A stretch of DNA of 64,000 nucleotides from an uncultured Cetobacterium sp. (lineage in GTDB: Bacteria; Fusobacteriota; Fusobacteriia; Fusobacteriales; Fusobacteriaceae), in contig CASFCG010000012.1 in the NCBI GenBank assembly GCA_949293295.1, positions 1-64,000 of the forward strand, read 5' to 3'. The stretch's first letter is position 1. Each line of letters starts with the position of its first letter. The notes below the pieces were generated by a model that was not told the DNA's origin, did not search any database, and saw only the letters and a program-made list of their open reading frames with translations. The position numbers and the translations under genes were made by a program. Positions 45,314 through 53,897 of this stretch are shown here, one piece after another.

Positions 45314-46119
45314 AAAGGATATTGTTTAGTTATTTTATAATAGTGTCGCTTGTTTATTCACAGATATTGGAAGCAGATATAATGGAGAAGGATAATAAAC
45401 TTAGAATAAAGATAAGACCAGCTAATAAAAATGAGGCTTTATCAGCTGAAATAGATGAAGCACCAGTGCCGAAAGTGGAGGAAAAACCAAAGTTTATAAA
45501 ATATATAGTTTCAAAAGGTGATACTCTGATGGGAATAGCACGAAGATATAAAGATGCCTATGATAATAGTGAGTCTTTGGCAAGTGTTGTGAATCAAATC
45601 TACTCGGATAACCCAGAGATGAGAAAAGGGACAACTCTTGAGATAGGACAGGTAATAGATATAAGAGTTCTGGTTAGTGGTAGAGAGGAATCAGAGAGTA
45701 GTAGGTCAAGTTTGAAAAAGTATATAGTGCAAAGAGGAGATACACTATTTAAGATAGCACAGAGATTTAAGAGTGGTTATGAGAATAGTGAATCTTTAGC
45801 AAGTGTAGTAAAACAAATCTACCTAGACAACCCGGAGATAAGAAAAGGAAGTTATCTGAGAATAGGACAGGTGGTAGATGTAAGAGTTTCAGCTGATAAT
45901 GAAAATGAGTTTGAAAATAGTAAATTAAGTTTTAAAAAATATGTAGTACGAAGAGGAGATACTCTATTTAGGATAGCTCGAAGATTTAGAGATAACTATC
46001 CAAACCTTACAGAAACAGCTGATATAGTAGAACAGATAAAACAGGATAATCTGTGGAAAAGGGATTTTAATACACTTGAGCCTGGTGAGATATTAAATAT
46101 TAAAGATGATGTAAGATGA
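45310..46119 (+). CDS. Periplasmic protein with three LysM-type domains
   Basis: A 269-residue protein with signal peptide (ILFSYFIIVSLVYSQ). Three consecutive repeats of about 57 residues start with YIVSKGDTLMGIARRYK (about 74), YIVQRGDTLFKIAQRFK (about 139) and YVVRRGDTLFRIARRFR (about 212). Each ends in a GQV/GEI xxI strand. This is LysM with an insertion of about 13 residues (NSESLASVVNQIYSD) between helix 1 and helix 2. LysM binds peptidoglycan glycan chains. The gene overlaps both neighbours by 4 bp, so it is an integral part of the pilus operon. An anchoring or positioning role for the usher or pilus base is inferred; enterobacterial chaperone-usher operons do not usually carry one. 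Confidence 0.85.
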   Translation: MKRILFSYFIIVSLVYSQILEADIMEKDNKLRIKIRPANKNEALSAEIDEAPVPKVEEKPKFIKYIVSKGDTLMGIARRYKDAYDNSESLASVVNQIYSDNPEMRKGTTLEIGQVIDIRVLVSGREESESSRSSLKKYIVQRGDTLFKIAQRFKSGYENSESLASVVKQIYLDNPEIRKGSYLRIGQVVDVRVSADNENEFENSKLSFKKYVVRRGDTLFRIARRFRDNYPNLTETADIVEQIKQDNLWKRDFNTLEPGEILNIKDDVR

Positions 46120-46529
46120 GAAAACTATATGTGGTAATATTTATTCTAATGAGCATGAGAGTATGGGGATATATAAATATCTATCCGGCAGAGTTTGATA
46201 AGGATATAACTCACGGAGCTGATGGAAAGTTTAGATTGTATAATAGGTTGAATAAACCTGTTAAATATAGAATCTATCTTGAAGAAGAGAGTGAGAAAAA
46301 TAGTATGTTGGATTGGATAGAGATATATCCCACTACCATCTTTTTAAAGCCCCTAGAATCAAAAGAGATAAAAATCTTAATTACGCCCAAAAAGGGTGCA
46401 AAAGATGGAGATTATAGTGCTAGGTTGGTTGTAAAACAGATAAATATACCGAGAGAGATGAAAGAGAAAAAAGTGAATTTTTTAACGATATTAAAGCTAA
46501 AGTTAAAAGGGCGGATAAAAAATAAATAG
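46116..46529 (+). CDS. Single-domain PapD-like chaperone
   Basis: A 137-residue protein with signal peptide (VIFILMSMRVWGY). The mature part is a single immunoglobulin-like domain: INIYPAEFDKDI, FRLYNRLNKPVKYRIYLEEE, IEIYPTTIFLKPLESKEIKI and GDYSARLVVKQI. The order of strands and the P-x-L-x-P-x-x-S/K step match the first domain of pilus chaperones, but the second domain is absent; the tail is short and basic (LKLKLKGRIKNK). The tail could remain as a tether or bind acidic partners. It overlaps the LysM gene by 4 bp. It may be specific for the large adhesin encoded next. Confidence 0.7.
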   Translation: MRKLYVVIFILMSMRVWGYINIYPAEFDKDITHGADGKFRLYNRLNKPVKYRIYLEEESEKNSMLDWIEIYPTTIFLKPLESKEIKILITPKKGAKDGDYSARLVVKQINIPREMKEKKVNFLTILKLKLKGRIKNK

Positions 46530-46556
46530 TAAGGGGGAGAATCTCTCTTACTTTTT
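46528..46556 (+). terminator. Attenuator-like hairpin before the adhesin gene
   Basis: AGTAAGGGGG-agaat-CTCTCTTACT (10-bp stem with two G-U pairs) followed by TTTTT. It begins at the stop codon of the single-domain chaperone and lies 22 bp before the next start. Partial termination here would lower adhesin level. Confidence 0.7.
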
Positions 46557-46574
46557 CATAAGGAGAAAGGATTT

Positions 46575-49500
46575 ATGAAAAAAGTAAAAACGAAGATTGT
46601 TTTGTTTTTTTTAGTTTTAAATTGTGTCTTTCTATTTGCTGGAGCGGATGAAGTACCAAATACTTTAATAACAGAGAATCCAGAGAGAGAAGTAAAAACA
46701 ATAAAGGCTCCTAAGAATAGAGAGAGTGCAAAGATGAGCATAAAAGTAAACAAAGTTGATATAAAAAAGATAAAGCCAATTTCAAGGTCGAAGAGAAAAA
46801 ATCAAACTGTTTATAGAATTGATAATGATAAGTCAAGTGGGATAGAGACTAAGAGTGTAGTGGATGAAAAGATAGTAGTAGCAAAAGATTTAGAGACTTT
46901 AGAGAGATTGACTGATAAAAATCTGAATATTAAAACGTTAAAAGAGTTGATTACAAGTAGGGTACTGGAGAAAGAGGGCTACAAAGAGATAAAGGTAGAT
47001 ACAAGTGAGCCTGTTTATATAGGAATATTCAGAAATGGAGAATTAACAGGTGTTATTCAGGGTACTACCCCCCCCGGTATTGAAGTTACTGTAAAAGGTA
47101 CATATGGTTATACTCAAACACTGCAGTATCTTGAATTAGGAGGAGGAGAAAGAACATTTCAAACAAGCATAAAGACTGATTATTCGTTATCAGGTTACGA
47201 CGGTGCTTATGCAGAGCCTAATGATCCTGATAGATATCTACCTAGAGGTTTTTATGATGGATGGGAGGAGCTCAGAATATATGAGCTTGAGGATGTTGAG
47301 CGTCCTAAACTCTTTAGTCAACTAACATCTATGAATAAACTTCCACCGATGAAACTTGTATGGGAAGCTCCTAATAATGTAGCTACTCTATTAGGGATTA
47401 CGCCAGATGATTTTTGGCAAGAAAAGTTAGTAGTACCGAAAGTTTATACAGTAAAAGGACCTTTTGTGTTAAATTTTACCAAGTTTACAGCAGAGGTTGA
47501 GTTTACGATAGACAACGTAAATGGGAATTCAATTGCTAATTTTACAAATATAAAGTTGAATGCACCCTATGAAAAGGAGGCTTATATCGGCACAGTGGTA
47601 ACAACTGCATATGGGGATAATGGTCAATTCAATGGAGAGGACCTTCCTTTTTTTAGACATTATAGTCAGTTGTTTTTAAAGTTAACAAAGGATGAGCAAG
47701 CACCGCAAAATACCGGGAAAATAAGTGTTCCTGCAACATTTCAAAATATGATAAATTTTTTGTCTGGTGCGGAGCTTGTACATAAGGTAACAGTTACTAA
47801 TTTGGAAAAGGTCATGATGTTACCAGACTCTCCGACTTCATCTTTAGAGTTCTCTTTACTTAGAGATGAGGGGGAGGGGATTTATAGAATGGAAAATTAT
47901 TGGGATGTTTTTGCAGGAGGAATGAGTACTGCGGATGGCTGGGAAATAGATCCGTTGAGCAAGATTTGGATGAAAACAGAGTATAATGCCAATACTGATA
48001 TAATAAAGACATCTTTTAAGGTAGATCCAAATGATATAAAATGGGGCGGAAAAGGTACAAAGAATGGACGATATTTGTTTCAAGCTGCATTACCTGAGCA
48101 AAGTTTGAGTGGCGCAACAGCACAACAATTTAGAGAGCATAAAATAGTTCCAGTTATATCAAATGTCTATATTCAGTCGAATGGTGGGTGGCGACGGCCT
48201 GTAGATATAAATACAAGAAGTATTAATTATCCTACTGGTGTAACGGTGTATCATCCAGCTTATGAACCAAGATTGGATGCATTATTTGAAAATGATACTA
48301 ACAAAACAGCCCCAGAGGTAATATACATTCCAGTGGAAAAGGAAGGTGAAATGACTTATACAGATAGAGTTCCATATATGATAAATGGAAAATATCCGGG
48401 TTCCACTTCTCTATTCAGTAATGGTTTAAAAGTTGTGCCTCTAGTTTATGATGGTGGAATGATAAGCAGTAGTGCTAAATATTATGGTTCTGATGGAAGT
48501 TATCCTAATTTTAATGTTAAATTGGATTCTTCAAAACTTGGAGGTACAAAAAAAGTAGAAGATGTAATAGTGGATTGGAATGTAGAAACTGGAGATAGAC
48601 GAATAACTGCAACTGGGTTAGAAGCTCCTATGAAAGCAACACCTTCCTATATACCATCCCCTTATGTATTACCGAGTCAGATGTATGATCTGATAACATC
48701 AATAGCTGGTGGGATAAGATTTATGGTAATTCCAACAAATACTGCGTTTTCTGAACCTAAAGTTTACTTTTTTCACTATCCAGAAGAATCTCTGTCTGCT
48801 GAAGGAGATATAACTATTACGCATAGAACCAAACCGCATAAAATAACAATTGATACCTATGGTAAATCAGGAGGTATGGCGTCGTACGTAGATAAAGGAA
48901 ACTATACGATAACTATATCTGATAAATCGGGAGGAAGGGGGAGTGTAACTATTCCTGTTAATTCTTCTGAAGCTAAAAGCGTTAAAAATGATGGACTTAA
49001 TAAATATGGAATAACAGTGCGTACTAATAGTACTACTGGTGGTATGGTAAATGAAATAGAGTTAGTTTGGGATGGAGTGACAGCCTCTCCAGCAGAGGGG
49101 TATGATTATGAAATAAAAACTACATATGACCTTCACGCACTTTCTGATACCGGTCTTGTTGGGCAAAAATACAAAGATTTTACAATTTATAATAAAACTG
49201 GGACAATCAGGGGAAAATTATACTTAAAAGAATCAGGATTAAGCCTTATACCTGGTTATGATAAAATAATTCTTCCAGATATGGTACAAGGGGAAACAAT
49301 AGATTTTAATGCAGTAGTTGGAATTAGGGTAGGTACGACTGGTATGGAGGTCAGTGGAAAATTACAAAGCCCTACAGGAGCAATAACATTAAATGGAAAA
49401 GCTGGTGCTGGAGAAAATGAAAAAATATTTTTGACAAATATGAATGCACGAAAGCATACTAGTGGATTTTGGGGGAATTATGAAGAGGAAATTCATGAAT

Positions 49501-49679
49501 ACTTTTCTGATAAACGTTACTTTACAATTACAGGAACAGCAAAAACTCAATCAGATACAGTTCCAGGCAACTATAGAGGGGAAATATTGATGGATCTTGA
49601 AATTAAAGAGTATACGAGCGTGCCGGGATCACTACCAACAATACCAGGACTTCCATCAACAATAGGAGGAAAAAAATGA
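46575..49679 (+). CDS. Large exported protein, candidate pilus-tip adhesin (1034 aa)
   Basis: A 1034-residue protein with signal peptide (IVLFFLVLNCVFLFAGA). After a basic linker (about 30-130), the protein is beta-rich, with many short Gly/Asn/Pro turns and no recognised domain. The C-terminal 150 residues resemble a subunit domain: an alternating strand LPDMVQGETIDFNAVVGIRV and a terminal GNYRGEILMDLEIKEY before a short Pro/Gly tail. A two-part protein (large receptor-binding part plus C-terminal pilin domain) is the expected layout of a tip adhesin. It follows a single-domain chaperone and overlaps another by 4 bp. A run of eight Cs at 47068-47075 within codons 165-167 could allow frameshift switching. 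No family could be named. Confidence 0.68.
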   Translation: MKKVKTKIVLFFLVLNCVFLFAGADEVPNTLITENPEREVKTIKAPKNRESAKMSIKVNKVDIKKIKPISRSKRKNQTVYRIDNDKSSGIETKSVVDEKIVVAKDLETLERLTDKNLNIKTLKELITSRVLEKEGYKEIKVDTSEPVYIGIFRNGELTGVIQGTTPPGIEVTVKGTYGYTQTLQYLELGGGERTFQTSIKTDYSLSGYDGAYAEPNDPDRYLPRGFYDGWEELRIYELEDVERPKLFSQLTSMNKLPPMKLVWEAPNNVATLLGITPDDFWQEKLVVPKVYTVKGPFVLNFTKFTAEVEFTIDNVNGNSIANFTNIKLNAPYEKEAYIGTVVTTAYGDNGQFNGEDLPFFRHYSQLFLKLTKDEQAPQNTGKISVPATFQNMINFLSGAELVHKVTVTNLEKVMMLPDSPTSSLEFSLLRDEGEGIYRMENYWDVFAGGMSTADGWEIDPLSKIWMKTEYNANTDIIKTSFKVDPNDIKWGGKGTKNGRYLFQAALPEQSLSGATAQQFREHKIVPVISNVYIQSNGGWRRPVDINTRSINYPTGVTVYHPAYEPRLDALFENDTNKTAPEVIYIPVEKEGEMTYTDRVPYMINGKYPGSTSLFSNGLKVVPLVYDGGMISSSAKYYGSDGSYPNFNVKLDSSKLGGTKKVEDVIVDWNVETGDRRITATGLEAPMKATPSYIPSPYVLPSQMYDLITSIAGGIRFMVIPTNTAFSEPKVYFFHYPEESLSAEGDITITHRTKPHKITIDTYGKSGGMASYVDKGNYTITISDKSGGRGSVTIPVNSSEAKSVKNDGLNKYGITVRTNSTTGGMVNEIELVWDGVTASPAEGYDYEIKTTYDLHALSDTGLVGQKYKDFTIYNKTGTIRGKLYLKESGLSLIPGYDKIILPDMVQGETIDFNAVVGIRVGTTGMEVSGKLQSPTGAITLNGKAGAGENEKIFLTNMNARKHTSGFWGNYEEEIHEYFSDKRYFTITGTAKTQSDTVPGNYRGEILMDLEIKEYTSVPGSLPTIPGLPSTIGGKK
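47068..47075 (+). repeat. Poly-C8 tract inside the adhesin gene
   Basis: Eight consecutive Cs within codons ACC-CCC-CCC of a very AT-rich genome. Frame is open in this copy. Confidence 0.95.
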
Positions 49680-50080
49680 AGAGATTGATACTGTATTTTT
49701 TAAGTGTAACAGTTGTTTTTTCCTTTGAGATTGATGAGTTAAAGTTTAATAAGGAGATGAAAGTCGGAGAGACAGCGGAAAAAATTTTTAAATTGACAAA
49801 TAATAATCCAGATAGGACGGTAAGTTATAATTTAAGGATAGAGGGAGATAGGAATGTAAAAGTATCTCCCGCGAAGATAGTTTTAAAAAAGTTTGAAAGC
49901 GGGTATTACAGTATAAAAGCAACAGGAAAAAGAAAAGGAACCCATCATTATAAATTGATTGTAGAGGAGGGAGACATTATACCAGATAAGAAAGAGGAGA
50001 TTAAAAAGAGTAATAAAACTGGGGGTAGTATTACTTTGAAGAGAAGAGTAGCCATAGAACAAAAGTATAAGGTAAACTAA
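49676..50080 (+). CDS. Second single-domain PapD-like chaperone
   Basis: A 134-residue protein with signal peptide (LYFLSVTVVFSFE). The mature region is one immunoglobulin-like domain: IDELKFNKEMKVGETAEKIF, KLTNNNPDRTVSYNLRIEGD, VSPAKIVLKKFESGYYSIKA and HHYKLIVEE, followed by a basic tail. It is shorter than the 46116 protein and more diverged, but keeps the strand order N-domain, P-x-x-V/I-x-L. It overlaps the adhesin gene by 4 bp, which suggests it handles that product. No second domain is present. It could alternatively be a small accessory subunit. Confidence 0.62.
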   Translation: MKRLILYFLSVTVVFSFEIDELKFNKEMKVGETAEKIFKLTNNNPDRTVSYNLRIEGDRNVKVSPAKIVLKKFESGYYSIKATGKRKGTHHYKLIVEEGDIIPDKKEEIKKSNKTGGSITLKRRVAIEQKYKVN

Positions 50081-50103
50081 ATGTTTTAAAAAAGGAGTCT
50101 ATA

Positions 50104-51792
50104 ATGAAGAGAATAATAACAACAGTTTTATTTATGATTGTGTTTGTAACGGGATGTTTTAATAAGCAGGATAATAAAGATGTAGCATTTAAAGTAAATG
50201 ATAAAGTTGTGAAACTAAAAACTGTTCAAACAGCTTTGGTAAAGGGAAAAGATATTTATGTAAAATCTTATGGAGCACAACTGTTTGACCCAAATGTTGT
50301 TTATCCTATAACATTGGATGGGATTATCGGAAGTGAACTGTTGGTTGAACTTGCTGAAAAATCGGTAAAAAAATCTTTTGACAGTGAGTTGAATACTCAG
50401 TTAGGAAAGATAAAAGAGAGATTGGGAGGAGAGAAACAGTTTAATGAGTTTTTAACAGCACAAGGATATACATTGGATTCATTGAAAGATGAGTTGAGAA
50501 GAAACCTGATGATACAGGAGTATTATAGAACTCTTTTAGCAAGTATAACTGTAACAGAACAAGAGGTAGCAAAAAATTATAGTGATAACAAAGCTTATTT
50601 CAAAGATAAAACGTTAGCTCAAGTTAAAAATCAGATAGTAGAAGCATTAAAACAAAAGAGATTGAATGAAGTTATAGAATTAAAATTGGCAGAAGCTAAG
50701 AAGAATGCGAAAATAACATCTGTTAATGAGGAGATAAAATCTTTCCTACCAGCAGTAGCTTTTACTTATGAGGGAGTACAAGTGTCAAACGTTGAGTATG
50801 ATAATGTGATTTTAGAAACATTGGGAGCACTACAGAAAAAAGATTTGAATGAGGCTAAAAAAATAGCTAAATCAAAAATAGAAAGAGATATAAAATCTGT
50901 AGTTATGTTTGAAAAAATGGGAGTAAAAGTAAATAAACTACTTCCATTAAAAAAGCAGATTAAGTTAGCAGTACCTCAGATTTATACAACTTTTTATAAT
51001 CAGGTAAAAGTTACAGATGAGCAGTTGAATGCATATTTTGAAAGAAATAGAGCAAGATATGATATACCACAAAATGTAGATGTAGACTTGGCAATACTAA
51101 ATGTTAAACCTAGTGCTGACGATAGAAAAGTAGCTAAAAATAAGGCTACTAAAGTTCTAAAAGAGACTACACCAAAGAATTTTGCGGAGATGGCTAAAAA
51201 ATACTCTGATTCACCAAATGGAAAAGATGGTGGAAAAATTGCTCCATTCAAAAAAGGAAGCATGGTAAAGAGTTTTGATGAAGCAGCGTTTACGGGAGAG
51301 ATTGGGAAAGTCTATCCAAAAGTTATTGAGACAGAGTATGGAAATCATATTCTTTATATCCAAGATAGAAAAAATGATGTTGTGGTAGCTAGTCAGATAT
51401 TGATTGAACCGAAAGCTTCAAAAGTTACTACAGATAGAGCTGTAAAAAATGTGAAAAAATATGTGGCTGATTTAAAAGCTAAAAAAGTTACTTTTGATGG
51501 ATTGAAAAAATTGAATCCAGATATAACTGTTATTGGAAGAGTAGATAGAATAAATGCAAATACAAGTCGATTACAAAAGGATTTTGTGAAAAAATTGTTA
51601 TCTGCTAAAGTTGGAGAGGTTGGATATTTTACAGGGGAATATAATAACTATTTTATCTATAAAAAAATAAAAAACGTTCCATTTACAAAAGCTGTTCTTA
51701 GCCAAATTAAAGGAAAAGTTGAAGAGGATTATAGAAATGAAATGGTTATGAGAAAATTTAGGGCTCTTCAAGCAAGTATAGATAAAAAGTAA
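50104..51792 (+). CDS. Parvulin-type peptidyl-prolyl isomerase lipoprotein (SurA/PrsA-like)
   Basis: A 562-residue lipoprotein: lipobox VTGC with Cys18 after MKRIITTVLFMIVF. The N-terminal chaperone region (about 30-310) is helical and SurA_N-like (QFNEFLTAQGYTLDSLKDEL). A PpiC/parvulin rotamase domain lies at about 320-430 with FAEMAKKYSDSPNGKDGGKI and ETEYGNHILYIQDR, and a helical C-terminal part follows. It would act at the periplasmic face of a membrane as a folding factor for exported outer-membrane or surface proteins. The gene starts 23 bp after the pilus operon and is the last gene before a strong terminator, so it is probably co-transcribed and helps fold usher or subunits. Confidence 0.85.
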   Translation: MKRIITTVLFMIVFVTGCFNKQDNKDVAFKVNDKVVKLKTVQTALVKGKDIYVKSYGAQLFDPNVVYPITLDGIIGSELLVELAEKSVKKSFDSELNTQLGKIKERLGGEKQFNEFLTAQGYTLDSLKDELRRNLMIQEYYRTLLASITVTEQEVAKNYSDNKAYFKDKTLAQVKNQIVEALKQKRLNEVIELKLAEAKKNAKITSVNEEIKSFLPAVAFTYEGVQVSNVEYDNVILETLGALQKKDLNEAKKIAKSKIERDIKSVVMFEKMGVKVNKLLPLKKQIKLAVPQIYTTFYNQVKVTDEQLNAYFERNRARYDIPQNVDVDLAILNVKPSADDRKVAKNKATKVLKETTPKNFAEMAKKYSDSPNGKDGGKIAPFKKGSMVKSFDEAAFTGEIGKVYPKVIETEYGNHILYIQDRKNDVVVASQILIEPKASKVTTDRAVKNVKKYVADLKAKKVTFDGLKKLNPDITVIGRVDRINANTSRLQKDFVKKLLSAKVGEVGYFTGEYNNYFIYKKIKNVPFTKAVLSQIKGKVEEDYRNEMVMRKFRALQASIDKK

Positions 51793-51803
51793 AATAGAAT
51801 AGA

Positions 51804-51825
51804 GGCTATTGTATTTTTAATAGCC
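51804..51825 (+). terminator. First hairpin after the parvulin gene
   Basis: GGCTATT-gtattttt-AATAGCC, just after the stop codon at 51792. Confidence 0.55.
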
Positions 51826-51830
51826 CATAT

Positions 51831-51859
51831 AAAAAGTGCTGAAATTTTCAGCACTTTTC
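51831..51859. terminator. Bidirectional terminator overlapping a coding end
   Basis: AAAAAGTGCTGAA-att-TTCAGCACTTTT. T runs occur on both strands, and the right arm includes the last codons and stop of the convergent O-methyltransferase gene (stop ends at 51848). Confidence 0.9.
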
Positions 51860-52489
51860 TCTTTTATATACCAACCCTATACCATCTCCAAATGGAAGTA
51901 AAACAAAATTATAATTATCATATAGATGGTCGATAAACCCATCCAACTTTCTCACAATTGTTTTAAATCTTTTTGGATACTCTTTATATAGATATCCTCT
52001 AAACATAATATTATCAATAAATATAACTCCATTCTCCTTTAATAATCTGTATGCATTATCAAAAAAATCTCTGTATTGACCTTTAGAGGCGTCTATAAAA
52101 ACAAAATCATATATCTCGTTTAGATTTTTTAGAACTTCGCTTGCGTCCCCTAATATAGCATTGACTCTTTTTTCAATACCCATTTTTCTAAAATTTTCGA
52201 GAGCGATATGATATCTTTTTTCATCAATCTCTATCGTTGTTAAATCTCCACCGTTTTTATCAAGTATCTTAGCTATCAAACCTCCAGAATACCCGATTGC
52301 GGTTCCAATCTCTAGAACTTTCTTGACATTATAACTTTCAATTAAAAATTCGAGATATTTTGCAACCTCTTTTGTGATAATTGGAATATTATTTTCTTTT
52401 GCAAATTGTTCTATCTGTAATATTGTAAAATCTTTCTCTTTAATCTTTTTCAATATATACTCATTTGCCTCTTTTAACTCTTCTAACAT
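51848..52489 (-). CDS. Class I O-methyltransferase (CCoAOMT-like family)
   Basis: A 213-residue SAM-dependent O-methyltransferase of the family-3 (caffeoyl-CoA OMT-like/YrrM) type. Motif I is VLEIGTAIGYSGGLIAK (about 56-72), motif II TIEIDEKRYHIALENF, then LGDASEVL and FVFIDASKGQYRDFFD with the metal-binding acidic residues, and FIDNIMFRGYL. Bacterial members such as YrrM/TrmR modify hydroxyuridine in tRNA (5-methoxyuridine), so a tRNA target is possible. It lies 3 bp downstream of the rsmB gene, in one operon with it. Confidence 0.85.
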   Translation of the reverse strand: MLEELKEANEYILKKIKEKDFTILQIEQFAKENNIPIITKEVAKYLEFLIESYNVKKVLEIGTAIGYSGGLIAKILDKNGGDLTTIEIDEKRYHIALENFRKMGIEKRVNAILGDASEVLKNLNEIYDFVFIDASKGQYRDFFDNAYRLLKENGVIFIDNIMFRGYLYKEYPKRFKTIVRKLDGFIDHLYDNYNFVLLPFGDGIGLVYKREKC

Positions 52490-52492
52490 CTA

Positions 52493-53791
52493 TTAAAAAT
52501 CCTTTCTAAGCTTTATTATATAAAAATTATCTAAAATATCCTCTGTAAAGTCAATTAAAAAACCGCCAAATCTATCAAATTGACCGGATATATTTTCTGG
52601 AATCTCTATTTTTATAACAGAGAAATTTTTATTTTTATTCAAAAACTTTTCGATATTATCAGTATTCTCTTTTTTAAAAATTGTACAAGTGCTATAGATT
52701 AACTCTCCACCAATTTTTAAACACTCAGAGACACTCTCCAATATTTCGAGTTGTAGATTTGCAAGTTCTTCCACGTTGGTAATATCTTTATTGTATAATG
52801 CTTCTGGCTTTTTTCTTAAAACACCAAAACCACTACATGGGACATCCACAAGAATTTTATCAAATTTTATTCCTTGTTCTTTTAGATTTCTGGCATCAAG
52901 TTTTTTGGTTAATACATTTGATACACCTAATTTTTTCATATTTTCATCAATTAGTTTTATTTTATGTTCATGGATGTCTAAAGAATAGATTTTTCCAGTA
53001 TTTTTCATTAATTCAGCCAACACTGCTGTTTTGCTTCCAGGGGCACTACAACAATCTACTATGACCTCATTCTCTTTTGGATTTAATAGTTTTCCAGCTA
53101 GATATGATGCACCATCTTGCACAACTATTTTTCCATCCTTGAACTCATCTGTATATAATATTACGCCAGAATCAATGTAATAGATTGTGTCAATCCTCTT
53201 TATAATTTTTATCTTCATTTTTTTTAAAAGTTCTTCAAACTCATCACAACTATATTTTAATCTATTCACTCTAACACTCATACAAGGAATTTTTTTCAAA
53301 GATTTTAAGAAAATCTCTGTTTTTTCTTTGTACTCTTCAGAAATCATCTCATAAAACCATTTAGGATAGGAATAGAGAATATCCAATCTTTTTTTATCTC
53401 TCAACTCATTTATCTCATTTTCTTTATCTCTTAGATATCCTCTAATAACTCCATTTATAAATCTTCCAACCTGAATCCCATATTTTTTTTTAGCTAATTC
53501 TGTTGCCTCCCAAACAACACCTTTATAATCACTTTTCATGAAGCTGATTTGATAAAAAGAGATTTTCAGTAGATTTTTTAGCCAATTTTTTTTGATAGTT
53601 TTAGTTCTTTTTTCAATCTGGTATTCAAGAAATATATTATTTCTAATTACGCCGTAAAAAACCTCTGTGATAAAACCTCTTTCCGACTTATTTAATAAAT
53701 TCTTATGAAAATACTCATTTAATAATATATTTGAATATTTTCCTTTTTCAAGTTCATCCAATAATGAAATAACTCTTTGTTTTATATTCAA
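52493..53791 (-). CDS. rsmB: 16S rRNA (cytosine967-C5)-methyltransferase
   Basis: A 432-residue RsmB/Fmu protein: an N-terminal NusB-like RNA-binding domain (about 1-135; GFITEVFYGVIRNN, NGVIRGYLRDKEN) and a C-terminal m5C methyltransferase domain. SAM motif VDCCSAPGSKTAVLAEL lies near 240. The two catalytic cysteines are in VDVPCSGFGVLRKKPE and IYSTCTIFKKENTDNI. The enzyme methylates C967 (E. coli numbering) of 16S rRNA. Length and domain order are standard. The start ATG has no strong ribosome site visible. Confidence 0.94.
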   Translation of the reverse strand: MNIKQRVISLLDELEKGKYSNILLNEYFHKNLLNKSERGFITEVFYGVIRNNIFLEYQIEKRTKTIKKNWLKNLLKISFYQISFMKSDYKGVVWEATELAKKKYGIQVGRFINGVIRGYLRDKENEINELRDKKRLDILYSYPKWFYEMISEEYKEKTEIFLKSLKKIPCMSVRVNRLKYSCDEFEELLKKMKIKIIKRIDTIYYIDSGVILYTDEFKDGKIVVQDGASYLAGKLLNPKENEVIVDCCSAPGSKTAVLAELMKNTGKIYSLDIHEHKIKLIDENMKKLGVSNVLTKKLDARNLKEQGIKFDKILVDVPCSGFGVLRKKPEALYNKDITNVEELANLQLEILESVSECLKIGGELIYSTCTIFKKENTDNIEKFLNKNKNFSVIKIEIPENISGQFDRFGGFLIDFTEDILDNFYIIKLRKDF

Positions 53792-53897
53792 ATTAAATCA
53801 CCTAACTTATTTGTTATTCACTAATTCTAATATTTTCCTATTTTTGAAATTAGCAAAAAATCATATCAAAAACTTTATAGAGTAGTGAGCCAACTGT

